A stretch of 64,000 nt of DNA from Coptis chinensis (Eukaryota > Streptophyta > Magnoliopsida > Ranunculales > Ranunculaceae). The stretch lies in assembly GCA_015680905.1 (NCBI GenBank), contig CM027384.1, forward strand, positions 80,757,501 to 80,821,500, in the 5' to 3' direction. Shown piece after piece: positions 33,637 through 43,960 of this stretch (positions within the stretch are counted from its first letter, which is position 1; the number at the start of each line of letters is the position of its first letter). A program made the position numbers and the translations under genes. Below the pieces are notes generated by a model. That model saw only the letters and a list, made by a program, of their open reading frames with translations, was not told the origin of the DNA and did not search any database.

Positions 33637-34574
33637 GGGCCACCAAATATGTAGTTAGTTCGGTTCTCGTCCGGCTCATTGACAGAATGGAGAAGCCGGC
33701 GTATTTTCAAAGCAAAACATTGATGGACGCAGAGACGCGGTATAATAGAATTGAGAAATATGCCCTGGCATTAATCTTCTCGGCCCTAAAGCTGAAACCC
33801 TACTTCGAATCACACTCAGTGGTAGTGGTGACGAATCTGCCTCTAAAACAAGCATTAAGGGCAGAAAAATCAGGCAGAATATTGAAATGGACAGTGATGC
33901 TTAGTTCATACGAGATACAATATCAGATAAGAACTGCGGAGAAAGCACAGGCGATGGCAGAGTTTCTGGCAGAGTTCCCCGCGGAAGATCCCACTTGGGG
34001 AGAAGATATGGTCATGGAACCAGAGAAGGATGTAGAGCCCGATCTCCTAGACCCTTGGGATAAAAGGAATGGGTGGAGAGTATTCGCAGATAGATCTGCT
34101 ACTGATGCATGCAGTGACATAGGGGTTGTATTGGTTACACCTAACAATAACAGAATAGAACTGACTAGGAAGCTAGGGTTTGCGACAACAAGTAATGAAG
34201 TAGAATATGAGGCCGCAATGATAGCGGGGTTGAGAATGGCCAAAGACTTGGGGGTGAAGGAACTGACCGTGTATTCAGATTCAAACTTAGTGGTGTGTCA
34301 AACAAATGGAGGGTTCACTGCCCGTTGTCCGTGGATAGTAAAGTATTTAGAGGTGTTACACAAAAGGTCCACCAAGTTTGCGAAGCTCAGATTTGTACAT
34401 TTGGGTCGTGGTGAGAATAGGCATGCGGACGCCCTTGCGTACATGGCTGCAGCCATACCTGGGTCAGAGGAAAGGAGAATACGGGGTAGGAAGATTGGAG
34501 AAACCAAGCATAGAGGAGGTAATGGAGGTGTGTCAGATCACAGAAGAAGAAGGGGGATGGATGGATCCCATTAA
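33531..34574 (+). CDS. Two tandem RNase H domains of element B
   Basis: The first domain belongs to the RT: KLYLYLGATKYVVSSVLVR, RYNRIEKYALALIFSALKL and KPYFESHSVVVVTNLPLKQA. After a linker (MAEFLAEFPAEDP) comes a second, archaeal/plant-type RNase H: WRVFADRSATDACSDIGVVL, ATTSNEVEYEAAMIAGLRMA, LTVYSDSNLVVCQTNGG and GENRHADALAYMAA. The Asp, Glu, Asp and Asp residues expected of a catalytic site are all present. This domain defines the Tat clade. The frame starts inside the RT frame because of a shift near 33630, so about the first 35 residues are a shadow. Confidence 0.85.
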   Translation: MDIRMRGGISRVEEVFGQGSSVVTTRAGEKLYLYLGATKYVVSSVLVRLIDRMEKPAYFQSKTLMDAETRYNRIEKYALALIFSALKLKPYFESHSVVVVTNLPLKQALRAEKSGRILKWTVMLSSYEIQYQIRTAEKAQAMAEFLAEFPAEDPTWGEDMVMEPEKDVEPDLLDPWDKRNGWRVFADRSATDACSDIGVVLVTPNNNRIELTRKLGFATTSNEVEYEAAMIAGLRMAKDLGVKELTVYSDSNLVVCQTNGGFTARCPWIVKYLEVLHKRSTKFAKLRFVHLGRGENRHADALAYMAAAIPGSEERRIRGRKIGETKHRGGNGGVSDHRRRRGMDGSH

Positions 34575-35794
34575 GTGCTTCTTGGAGGGCAAGGAGGTGA
34601 CAGATAAGAAAGAAAGAAGAAAGTTGGAACAAAATTCTCAGAGATACGTACTGCTTGTAGGCGAACTATATCGAAAGAACTTCAATGGGCCATTGTTAAA
34701 ATGCTTGGGACTGCGGTTAGCCTTAGAGGTACTGGCAGAGATGCATGAAGGGGACTGCGGGAGCCATTCTGCCATGAGGACTACGACACACTGACTCTTA
34801 ACGCAGGGCTATTTCTGGCCCCACATGAAAAGGGATGTAGTGGAGTTCGCTAGGAAGTGTGACAAGTGCCAGAGATTTTCACAGCTGATATTCTCCCTCA
34901 CAGAACCCCTACATAATGTCTCAAGTCCGTGGCCTTTTGCTATGTGCGCGATGGATATTGTAGGACCATTGCCCATGGCTAGCAGAAAAAGGAGGTATAT
35001 GCTAGAAGCTACGGACTACTTCACTAAATGGATAGAAGCTGTACCCTTGCAGTAGGTGAAGGAGACGCAGGTGATTAAGTTTTTATAGGAGAACATCATA
35101 TGTCGGTTTGGACTGCCATATTGCATCATTGCGGACAATGGAACACAGTTCACGGGAGTTAAGGTGATTGAGTTTCTGCAGGCATACAAGGTGAAACAGG
35201 GGTTCTCGGCCCCCTACAACCCTGAGGGCAATGGACAGGCTGAATCTTCCAATAAAATGATAATGAACAACCTTAATAAGAGGAAGTTGGAAGATAAGAA
35301 AGGGGCGTGGGCAGATGAGTTGAACCATGTTCTGTGGGCATATTGAATTACTCCTCGGATGACCACCAAAGAGACCCCATTTGCCTTAGCCTATGACGTC
35401 GAGGCTATGATTCCTTCAGAGATGGTGGCAGCTACAATGTGAACCAAGGCCATGGAGGAGGGTTCTAATTGGAGCATCTTGGTCATGGATTTGAATTTGG
35501 CGGAAGAAAGAAGAGACTCAGCCCGCATTCAACTAGAGGAGTATCACAGGCACTTACAGAGGCAATATAACAAGAGGGTCAAACCGCGGCAGTTTCAGAT
35601 AGGAGATTTTGTGCTTCAGCAGGGTGACCCCTAGTACGAAGAAGGAGAGAGATGGGAAGCTGGGTCCAAATTGGGAAGGACCCTACACCGTGATGGAGGT
35701 AGGAGGAGTTGGAACCTACAAGTTAAGAACAATGAAAGGCAAACTGATAGAAAAGCCATGGAACGTGAGAATGCTGAATTTTTTTTACAATTGA
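34575..35794 (+). pseudogene. Integrase of element B
   Basis: The zinc-binding part (HEGDCGSHSAMR ... CDKCQRFS) is interrupted by a TGA at 34791. The core contains FAMCAMDIVGPLPMASRKRR, FTKWIEAVPLQ, then stops at 35053 and 35087, IIADNGTQFTGVK and YNPEGNGQAESSNKM, so the catalytic Asp, Asp and Glu are all visible. More stops follow at 35344 and 35440. The C-terminal part (ESARIQLEEYHRHLQ-like, PRQFQIGDFVL) continues to 35632 and shifts frame to 35794 (LGPNWEGPYTVMEVGG, YKLRTMKGK). The enzyme is dead, but the layout is full length. Confidence 0.85.
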
Positions 35795-35959
35795 ATGTAA
35801 CAAAGGTACAAAGCAATCTAACGGAGGTCCAGAGTAAAGGACTATAGCTGTTTGTAAATATATAATACAACGACCCTTTTATGAAAAGAAATTTGCCTAC
35901 TATGTATGGTTCCTAAATCAGATCTAGATAGCGATATAGAGGAGTCCCTTGCAGAGAGG

Positions 35960-36260
35960 TATAAGCCCTTCACGGGCGGGAAATACCAAATGACACATGG
36001 GGCAAAGAGAGTGGTCCCCATCTGGCTACTCAGCCCATCGAAAAGAGAGACAACAGAAGGGACGACCCTTTCGCTGACAGTAACGCCCAAAGGAGCCTAG
36101 AGCAAGACGAGTTATTCTAGCAGGTTACATGGCATGGCTAAACCCAAGGAGTGGGATGAACCCTTCGTGGATGAGAATTGCGAGAGACACCTGGGGCAAA
36201 GAGAGTGGCCCCCATCAGGTTGCTCGGCCCATCTAAAAGAGAGACAGCGGAGGGGATGAG
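35960..36260 (+). repeat. Two direct repeats in the 3' part of element B
   Basis: Unit 1 (about 35967-36072) and unit 2 (about 36150-36255) share GGGGCAAAGAGAGTGG, CCCCCATC and AAAGAGAGACA in the same order, about 185 bases apart. Tandem repeats between integrase and the 3' LTR are known in Tat elements. The second unit is cut by the LTR of element C. Confidence 0.65.
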
Positions 36261-37632
36261 TGATAAGAGCCCAAAACTGTAGTTTTAACCCCTTAATAAT
36301 CATACTGTTAGACCAATTATGTGAATAATAAGTAAGAGTTAACACTGATTACGCGTTTTCATGCATTTCAGGCTTCAAAGTCCATTATGTGCGAGAAATG
36401 TGCCACTTTAGCGAGATAAAAGGAGCAAAAGTCGTGAGAACTTCGAATGCCATATCTTTGGACTCGGACCTGGATTGAGGCCTACCTTATGTCAAAACGA
36501 CCGTCTCGGAAAGAGCTTTGCAATGGTCCAAGCCTTGACCCAATCAGAGGAGCAGAAGTGGACGAAAAGTCTGTGGAAGTCAACTGCAACTGAAGAGGCC
36601 TTTTGAATTTGAAAGACTTGGGTTTTGGGCCCGATTCTCGCCCAAAACATGGCTCCAAGCCCATGCACGATTTTTGATCTGAATGTATAAAACAAAAGCT
36701 TTTAGCTCTTTGTTAATGGTAGATAGATAATGGTAGATTAATTAGTAGAGAATTAGGGTTCATAGCTTAGAATAGAAAGTAGCCATTAAAATAGCTTCTA
36801 GATCTAGATTTAATTGTTTTCTTTAATTAGTTTCAAATCCCTTTATAGATTAAACCTTTGAATCTTGTTCTTCATTTTGATTAGATCAATAAAGTAGTAT
36901 TCTTTATCCATTTCGATTTTGTCAATTCCAATTCTAGATCTAATTTCAATTCATGTCCTTAGTTCAATTTAGTCATTAAATTAGATTTCATTATTGTTTA
37001 ATTAAATAAATTTCAATGCTTTATATTATGTTTAGTTTTAATATAAATGGAAATGATTATGAATGATTCAAGGCTAAACCTCCATTAGAGGGGTTGTGAA
37101 GCCTGATGAAAGCTTGATTCCGATTATCGTAGAGTCGTCAGATTTTCTATTCCACTCTAGAAATGATTAGTTCACCATGAGAATGAGTTTAATTGTTCAC
37201 ATGCTAGTTATGAATTGGTAGAAATGCCATGTATAATTAGGGATTAGGAATAACCAATTGTTTCTCGGCGCCATTCAATTCGATTATTAACGATTCGCCG
37301 TTAGTGGATTAAGTTGAGTTAAGGTGGAATCAATCCCCCTCTAACTCCTTATCATAGAATCAACGTAGCATTCCCCTTAGTATTCTGATAACCGACTAGT
37401 TGCATCTTGTGGGTAGTTGCATCGTAGTATAATTCCCTTCGTAAAACTCTCATTGACTTAAGAGTGACTAGTTAGACTATGAAAACAATCCATGCTAGAG
37501 AACTAGGAGTGGAACGAACTTCGTACTCCATTTAGTGCAATTCGCATCGAGAGTAGAAGCTTTGATAATAAATCACGTAAAAGAAAAGTTTAGTTTACTT
37601 ACGATTTGAGTTTAATCGTTCATTTCATAGGT
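36261..37632 (+). repeat. 5' LTR of element C, main part
   Basis: Begins TGATAAGAGCCC, a start similar to element A's LTR (TGATAAGTG). It is interrupted at 37632 by a CACTA transposon and continues at 58243-58267 to the end TTTTATCA, followed by a PBS. Joined length is about 1.4 kb. The five bases before it (ATGAG) would be the target duplication; the other copy is beyond the window. Confidence 0.8.
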
Positions 37633-38045
37633 CACTACAAGAAAAAAGGCTTTATATCACTGTTAAAAACAGTGACAAAAAGTCTTTTGTGACGGTTTTT
37701 TTTTTTTCCAAAACCGTGACGGAGTGAGAGTCATTTATTTTTTCCCAAAACCGTCACAAATATTTGTTCCAGACTAGCCTCTCTACCATAAAAAACGGTA
37801 ACAACTACTCAAAAACCGTCACAACAAATCATATCATTTGTGACGGTTTTAAATAAACGGTTATGCATTCATCCTTTTAACGGTCACAAAATCATAAAAA
37901 ACGGTAACAACTGCCCAAAAACCGTCACAACAAATCATATCATTTGTGACAGTTTCAAATAAACAGTTATTCATTCATCTTTTTTAACAGTCATAAAAAG
38001 TATCATTAGTCATGACTGTTTGGGTAAAACAGTGATATGTATATA
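37633..38045. repeat. Left terminal and subterminal repeats of the CACTA element
   Basis: After the 18-base terminal repeat come more than eight copies of a motif of the type TTGTGACGGTTTT or its complement AAAACCGTCACAA, in both orientations and with C/T variants (for example TGTGACAGTTTC). Such arrays bind the transposase of En/Spm elements. Confidence 0.85.
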
Positions 38046-38389
38046 TAAATATATTTTTTTTATTAAAAATAATAATAAAACGTGAATATATATAAAAACC
38101 CCCAAAATTGGGGACCTACAATAAACTACACACACCAATAAACTACATATCCTAATATGATCCATTAAATTTCAAATAACACTCATATATATTGCTAATT
38201 TCATTGAAACATTCCAATCCCATTAGATAACCAATATATATTTGTACTTAATCGTAAAACGTAATGAAATAAATAACACATTTCCAATCTAATTCATATA
38301 AATATAATCAGCCTAATCCAAATCCAAATCCAAATGAAAAATAATCTAATCTCACAAATTCGATCACCCATATATATGTCTCTTCAGCC

Positions 38390-38735
38390 TTATGGTCCAT
38401 CTTCATCTTGAGGATAGTTCATAATACATTCTTGGATGAACATAACAAAATCCATTCGAACTTCATTTATTTCCTTGTCGGTGAAGGCCTTTTTATTGCT
38501 AAGATTTTTATCCGAAATATAAGAAACAAGTTTAATATTTTGCAAAATAGAGAATAAAAAAAGTTAAAAACACAGCTTGCTAAAGATATCAAAAGCATAA
38601 ATTAAGTTAAAATGTGAGAGGTATTTTATTTACTTTCAATGACAAAGGAGAAGGATCGCCATTATGTCTCGCATAAAGCGCATTGAGTGAATACCACATT
38701 GTTTACCGTCCGTTGCGAGGGGCCCTCGCAAAAAT
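38390..38735 (-). pseudogene. Ulp1-like protease exon with the catalytic Cys, and the C-terminal exon
   Basis: The minus strand reads TDGKQCGIHSMRFMRDIM, which corresponds to the Gln-x(n)-Cys box of C48 peptidases (usually ECGYYVMRFM). A GTAAAT donor follows. The last exon encodes AFTDKEINEVRMDFVMFIQE and MNYPQDEDGP, then a TAA stop at 38390. Both lie about 4.7 kb from the His/Asp exons, within one enlarged intron's reach. Confidence 0.65.
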
Positions 38736-38896
38736 ATCAAATTATGAAATTGAATCAGGGGGCAAATTACTTATTAGGGGCAAAATTGTATTTTCAGAAC
38801 AAATTAGTTCTAAATAGAAAAAATGCAATCGGAGGCAAGGGTTGAGCAATAAGAATTGCAGCGCCTGTATCAACCAGTTGTTTGTAACTGTATATT

Positions 38897-38914
38897 AGGG
38901 TCCTACGCATCGAT
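38897..38914 (+). repeat. 18-bp direct repeat, left copy
   Basis: AGGGTCCTACGCATCGAT, repeated exactly at 43086-43103. The two copies bracket 4.17 kb of foreign sequence inside a CACTA intron. Confidence 0.8.
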
Positions 38915-39384
38915 GTCAAAATATTGTCATTGTTAAAATGATAACCACACAGGATAGGAACATTGTTAAATTAGTTTCCAGAGTACAAAAGTTACATTAA
39001 TTATTCAAATGGAAAAGCTAATGGTAAAAGAAAAGAAACGAGGTGATGCTGCTTCACTTCACTTAACCCTGGAAAGAACAGATGACAGAGAGACTACGCA
39101 CCAAATATATTGTTAGCAATACAGTTGCATCAAGTAATAAAACTACGAACTATAGCAGTATTAGGCTGATACACCAATCGTATTAGTAGTCATATATTAG
39201 GCTGATACAGTTACACTACAACTAAACAAACACAACTAAACAATCTATTCACTTCCAAACAAGTCTCCAAACCTTCAACATCACCATTTCCAACACACAA
39301 AACCAACAAGGTACCACGACTTGCACTGGGGACACACAGCATACACCACCTGCACCACACCCCAGCCAACACACACAAGCACCA

Positions 39385-39760
39385 AGATGGCTTTCTAGCA
39401 TTGGTCTATTCTTGGTCTTTGCAATGTTGACTTGATCTGTTATAGCACAAGGTCCAACCACCAACTGCTACACCCCCATTGGCTTCACCACCAGCAAGTG
39501 AACCTGCTCCAGTAACAACTATTGTACCCACACCATCATCTGCTCCTTCAATGGTTCTAGTCAGTTCTCTACATCACCCTACTGCTCCTGTTGAGCGATA
39601 CTGCATTGCAGTGGAGCGTGGCGTAGTATATCATTTATTTGGCTCAACGAACTGTCTAACTCTAAACATCATAATACTCATGAGCAGATTATATGCATGT
39701 CTTGTCAAATCTAATGAGAAATACTATACTGATTCTGCTGAAGATAACCAACTTTTATAG
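39385..39760 (+). pseudogene. Arabinogalactan-protein-like fragment
   Basis: One frame reads SIGLFLVFAMLT, a TGA, then SVIAQGPTT, which looks like the end of a secretion signal with its cleavage site. A shifted frame continues PPTATPPLASPPASEPAPVT and TIVPTPSSAPSM, the Pro/Ala/Ser/Thr-rich pattern of classical AGPs. After about residue 40 the sequence becomes unrelated. A frameshift and stop make it dead. It sits between the 18-bp repeats in the CACTA intron, so it is probably a captured host-gene piece. The identification rests on composition and signal alone. Confidence 0.4.
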
Positions 39761-39989
39761 AAGTAAAATATGCATGCAGCAGAATTAAAACTCTCACCTA
39801 TGCAACTCAATAACTTTGAGGGTTCTTATTTGAATTTTTTTTATGGGAAATGGTTCCTGGGCAGTGATGGTGATTACAAGCCATGAACTGTTCTCAGTTC
39901 TCACTACTGCAGAAGGAATCACTTAACAAACTGGAAAGAACCGATTCTGCAGATTTAGCCGCTCTACAGAAAGTTTTCATTTTATGGGC

Positions 39990-40130
39990 CTGATTTTTAT
40001 TGATCATGCAGAGGCGCTTCAGACCTTCAGGGCCGATAGTTTGAGAACTGATACTTAAATAAAGTGCCAGTGATTTCCTTTGATGTGAGACTTTGAGTTT
40101 GGAGATGCACTTGTCATTCATATTTGCCTC
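39990..40130 (+). repeat. Diverged direct repeat, copy 1
   Basis: Contains CTTCAGACCTTCAGGG, TTTGATGTGAGACT and GGAGATGCACTTG in the same order as copy 2 at 41728-41840. Not coding as far as I can tell. Confidence 0.5.
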
Positions 40131-40359
40131 TCAAATTGCATTCGCTTCCCCTCCAAATTGCATTTCGCTTTCCTCAAGACACAAGAAAAACTGTACATAG
40201 CCTAACCCATTCAATACAGCATTATATAAATAAGAACTGTTCTTAAGGTACAGAAGATACCCTCTTAACTATGGCATGGGAGGGAAGCAAGGGATTTCCA
40301 CACTCGTGAACAGCTGAACTTAATTAACTAGTGAGGTTGGCATATGCTTCTACAATCCC

Positions 40360-41530
40360 CCTCCCCCATGTCGCTTTTAACTTCTCCGCTTTGAAAAAGA
40401 ATTTTTTGAAGAATACTTTTGATTGAACAACCTTCATTCCAGTCTTTCATAAAGTTGATGAGCAGGAAGCAACACTCCCTCTTGTCTGCCGTGGTATTGT
40501 AGGAGTTGCAGCTTAGACAGAAAGGCAAAGGGAGTTGTCCGCTGGTTTGTCTTTGGCGATTGCACCATAGATAGAGCGGTGGTCGATCCGGATTCTACTG
40601 CCCTACCCTTCCGATACGTCCGCTCATCCACAGCTCTCTCTTCGAGCCCACTATGTTGTAAGGCTGCATCCCTTCGGCCCAATACCGGCTGCGTTTAAGA
40701 TCAAGGAGGGGCTGGAGCTTGTTTAGAATCGGAGTTCACCCGCTTTAGCTGCAGCAGACTTAGCAAGCTTTAAGGAGGGTTTTTCAGAACCAGCTCTGCC
40801 TATCAAGCTTGTTGAGGATCCACTTGAGACAAGAAGGCAGCGTTGGAATTGAGCGCCGCCTCGCCTACTTCTACTCCGAAAATGGGCAGAACAGAGTGCT
40901 GTCACTAATACAAATACGGCACCCCATATTAACCTACTTCGTGAGGTTACGATAAAGAAAAATCACTCTTTCTTCAGAAATCGTATCCGTAGCTCAGTCG
41001 CTAGTACGGAGACTGCCCGCCCAACTCTTGAAGGCAGCTAAGCAGCACGAAGCTCCGTGAGTCCGTGCTCAATACATCGATTCTATTGCTGCTTTTGGTG
41101 CTTCTATCGTCATAAAATGAGATCCCATCGACGATAACTATCGTCAGAGTCCTAAAACGTTGGAAAAGTCTAAGTATAAATGGGCTTATAGCTCGTAAAG
41201 TGCTTTTCTAAGGCTGCCTTGAGTTGACTTTGATAGACATATTTCGGTTATTTCCGCGTTGCAAACTAATTGAAATCTTGTTTGATTAAAGCTATAAAGC
41301 TAGTAGAACAAAGATAGCCGGCTTGAAAGTAAGGAATAAGTGCAGAGGAATCAACAGCTGGGGAGGACTCGAGATAGATAGATAAATAGCGGTAAATCTC
41401 TTCCAGCACCTTACCTAAGGGTACAGCTGCTAAGCAAATATGCGTTGTTATCTACAACAAGCCTTCATTCTAACTTGCTATAGACCACCCTGGGGTTCGC
41501 ACTACTTCCACAATACCAGATACCGTTACA
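40360..41530. other. Probable mitochondrial DNA insert (NUMT)
   Basis: This block is visibly richer in G and C than its surroundings. It contains dense short purine/pyrimidine phrases (for example CTTGAAAGTAAGGAATAAG near 41320 and CTAAGGCTGCCTTGAG near 41207) of a type I associate with plant mitochondrial spacer DNA. It has open but unrecognised frames (40434-40682 minus). No mitochondrial gene was recognised, so this rests on general look and not on a named match. Its boundaries are vague. Confidence 0.35.
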
Positions 41531-41577
41531 AAAGTTCGCACTGACCCAGCTTGTTGCTATAGACAATTTAGACTGAC

Positions 41578-41700
41578 TTGTGCTTGGGCGAGGGTTATGC
41601 CAGCTTTGAAAGCATTGATGATGCAGAGACAGCTATCCAGGGTCTGAAACAAAACTATGGTTCGTCCATTAAAGGCCTGTTTGATGCCAATTTATTAATC
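41578..41700 (+). pseudogene. RRM-like exon fragment
   Basis: The frame GEGYASFESIDDAETAIQGL followed by KQNYG resembles the RNP-1/alpha-2 part of an RNA-recognition motif (a G-Y/F-A-x-F start followed by D-A-E-x-A-I). Only about 25 residues fit; the rest of the frame is non-RRM. It directly precedes the diverged repeat copy 2, which suggests both come from one gene. Confidence 0.35.
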
Positions 41701-41727
41701 CACTGCTTCTTGCTAATATGTTTGTTT

Positions 41728-41840
41728 GTAAGTGATAATATAGAGATGTTCAGGCCTTCAGGGTCCGATAATTGACAACTGAAACTTACAGTGTGAATGA
41801 CTATCTTTGATGTGAGACGAGGCTTAGAGATGCACTTGAA
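41728..41840 (+). repeat. Diverged direct repeat, copy 2
   Basis: Shares TTCAGGCCTTCAGGGTCCGAT, TTTGATGTGAGACG and AGAGATGCACTTGA-like phrases with 39990-40130, with many substitutions and small gaps. Confidence 0.5.
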
Positions 41841-42074
41841 ATTTATTATTGCACTTCTACTACTCGTTCCTCTAAATTGTTTTCCTTTCCTTGCACACAA
41901 TCCTTCTTATCCGGATTTTGGATGTACTTCTTTATACAAATACTTTGAGGGTTCTCATTGCAAAAAAATTGAAGCAAATGGGAAACTGTATAGATGTGTT
42001 GTGCAGAATCAGTAGTTCTACAGAGAAGTTTATGGGAGGGTTATGTATATACAGACTCTTAAACGATAAGACTC

Positions 42075-42530
42075 AGTGTCAAATAAGGATGGTTTGTTAT
42101 GGAAAGTAGGAGATGGTTCTAACTTCTTGCCTGTGTTTTTATGCTGAACCTTGGATAACCTATCGACCTATCTCAACAAAACAACCTGTCTAAAAAGCCT
42201 TCTCGATTCTATCCTAAATACAAACACAAATCTCAACAGGGTCCCAACAAGTCCAAGTTACTCAAAACCTCACTTGGAAGTTGGAACCAAAGTAGGATAG
42301 GAGAGGTGTTTCCTCAGGCTCTCACTAGTAGTAAACTAGTGAAAATTCATCCAGAAATCTCTGATAAAATCATTTGGGTTGCTAACAAAAGTGGTGAGCT
42401 TACAGTCAAGTCAGCTTACAAACACATAAACACGGAGGGAGACACATATAGCTGGTGGTTCTTGCCCTCTTGGATCAGTACAAAAGTGTCAAAGACTGTT
42501 TTGACAATAGAAGTTGTGAAGGTGATGTAG
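42075..42530 (+). pseudogene. LINE reverse transcriptase C-terminus with zf-RVT domain
   Basis: Reads LLWKVGDGSNFLPVF, then after a shift GEVFPQALTSSKLVKIHPEI, SDKIIWVANKSGELTVKSAY and KHINTEG. Plant L1-type LINEs have exactly this sequence of W-x-V-G-D-G, then K-I-x-W and S-G-x-F-x-V-x-S-A-Y before the zinc-binding domain. No cysteine part remains. A LINE-like 3' tail ending in an A run is found at 43150-43390 on the same strand. Confidence 0.6.
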
Positions 42531-43085
42531 GGTGTATCCGTTGGTGCTTGTGGTTTGGGTCTGATTTGAACCTAAGAGGTAGAGGAAAACAGGGACAAAA
42601 CCCTCAGAGACTGACTTGAGGAGGCAATACTATGGAACAACAATGAAAAGAGGAGACGCCAGATATGTACTTACCTATTTCTCGCTGATGATGTATGAGA
42701 TATGTAGCTGTAGAAACAAGCTGGGATTTGGAAACATAGAACCTGAGATAATGTAAAGGGTGATGTCTTTCAAGTGAAGTAAGCGGAACTAGGTATATCC
42801 GAGTACATTATCCAAATTCAGAACTGCAGTCCCACGTATCAATATAAGAGGGACCAACGCAGACTAGAGACTGAAGCACATACAAAAATCCTGTTCATAG
42901 ATGTGAGCCAGATCACCTAATTGACCTAATCTATTATTTAGAATTAGTCATACAGTTAGTAAAACAGAACCTGTCATCACTTTGAACAAAGACCAACTAT
43001 TTAAAAATAGAGGGGAGAATTCACTTCTGTTGGTCAGGTAACAATCTTCTGACATGTTAACTGTTAATATCCTGATGACATGGAA

Positions 43086-43103
43086 AGGGTCCTACGCATC
43101 GAT
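43086..43103 (+). repeat. 18-bp direct repeat, right copy
   Basis: Exact second copy of the repeat at 38897-38914. It may be a long target duplication or a duplicated insertion junction. Confidence 0.8.
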
Positions 43104-43390
43104 TTTGACCGGTGGTCTATGTAATGTAGATCGGATGGATTAGTTTCCTCTCGTTTTGAGAGGTGTATTCCACAGGCGTCAAAGTGCGTTGATCGGATAT
43201 TGGTTTGACGCTTAGGCAGGAACTCTTGTCATCATTTTGGTAAGCTAATTTTCTGTGGATATAAAGAAAATAGTCTATGATGATGCTATGGGGAATGTGT
43301 ATGTTAGGATGTAATACAATTTTTACAATTATTAATGAAAAGGGGTAGGGGACCTCTCAAACAACCTCGCTTGCTTATAAAAAAAAAAAT
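43104..43390 (+). mobile_element. LINE-like 3' tail with poly(A)
   Basis: Non-coding sequence ending ...TTGCTTATAAAAAAAAAAA at about 43390. The plus orientation and terminal A run fit a LINE 3' untranslated region belonging to the zf-RVT fragment upstream, from which it is separated by the 18-bp repeat. Confidence 0.4.
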
Positions 43391-43411
43391 AGTAACTGTA
43401 ATCGTTTACCT

Positions 43412-43960
43412 TGATATGGTGCCAACATGGTTTTTGAGAACTTCTATTCACTTGGATCCCTTTTAAAGCTATCAACGCACTACAAGTTAAAAATTTAAGC
43501 AATTAATGTCAATATAAGAAATAAAAAAGTCTACATATATAATACAAAAAGTATACCAATAAATGCGTATGGAAATAGTTACGTACGTGTTGATAATGAT
43601 TTCCATGTCACCGGTGCATTTACCATGTAATGAATCCAACCAATAAACATCCATACTAGACAAGTCGATGACAATCACAATCCAATGGAAGCTAAAACCA
43701 AACAAGTTATTAACTAGCATTTAATATGTATTTGTAACCAAATATGAGTTCAACAAAACCAATATAATATATGTCCATACCTTGGGTTGTAAGGAATGAA
43801 AACAATTTCATTCATGTTTGCTTCCCTCGGTCTATCAAGAACAAGTTTAGTTTTTCTTTTGAATCCACAACACCGAAGACAGTACGGGGTTGACAAACAA
43901 ATATCCATCTCTAGAACAAACAAATTTCTCATACAAGCATCCGAAATGTGAAAACACAAC
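43412..43960 (-). pseudogene. Ulp1-like protease exons with His and Asp of the triad
   Basis: Ulp1-type C48 peptidases cleave ubiquitin-like proteins. Exon 43960-43783 ends LVLDRPREANMNEIVFIPYN. Splicing (GTATGG donor, TTTTAG acceptor) gives FHWIVIVIDLSSMDVYWLDS followed by LHG, in which His and Asp match the catalytic pair of the family. The next exon (43483-43412) has ALIALKGIQVNRSSQKPCWH, which in relatives precedes the Cys exon. Splice borders are intact in all three. Confidence 0.7.

Larger units (their letters stand above)
30151..36260 (+). mobile_element. Element B: Tat-type gypsy retrotransposon, 3' end cut off
   Basis: A short 5' LTR, PBS, gag, protease, RT, RNase H, a second RNase H and integrase follow in gypsy order. 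The additional RNase H after the RT-linked one is the hallmark of the Tat clade. Direct repeats downstream of integrase are also usual there. Many stops and frameshifts make it non-functional. The sequence ends abruptly at 36260, where the LTR of element C begins, so B was split by C and its own 3' LTR should lie beyond the window. Confidence 0.88.

Noticed and set aside
35842-36345. Minus-strand ORFs downstream of element B integrase
   Set aside because: They are shadows across the tandem repeats and the start of the element C LTR.
37640-38045. Evenly recurring GTCACAA words as a CRISPR-like array
   Set aside because: Spacing is irregular, both orientations occur, and they lie at CACTA ends; they are transposase subterminal sites.
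40980-41060. Possible tRNA gene in the GC-richer block
   Set aside because: No cloverleaf arms or T-loop (GGTTCGAAT-type) sequence could be placed.
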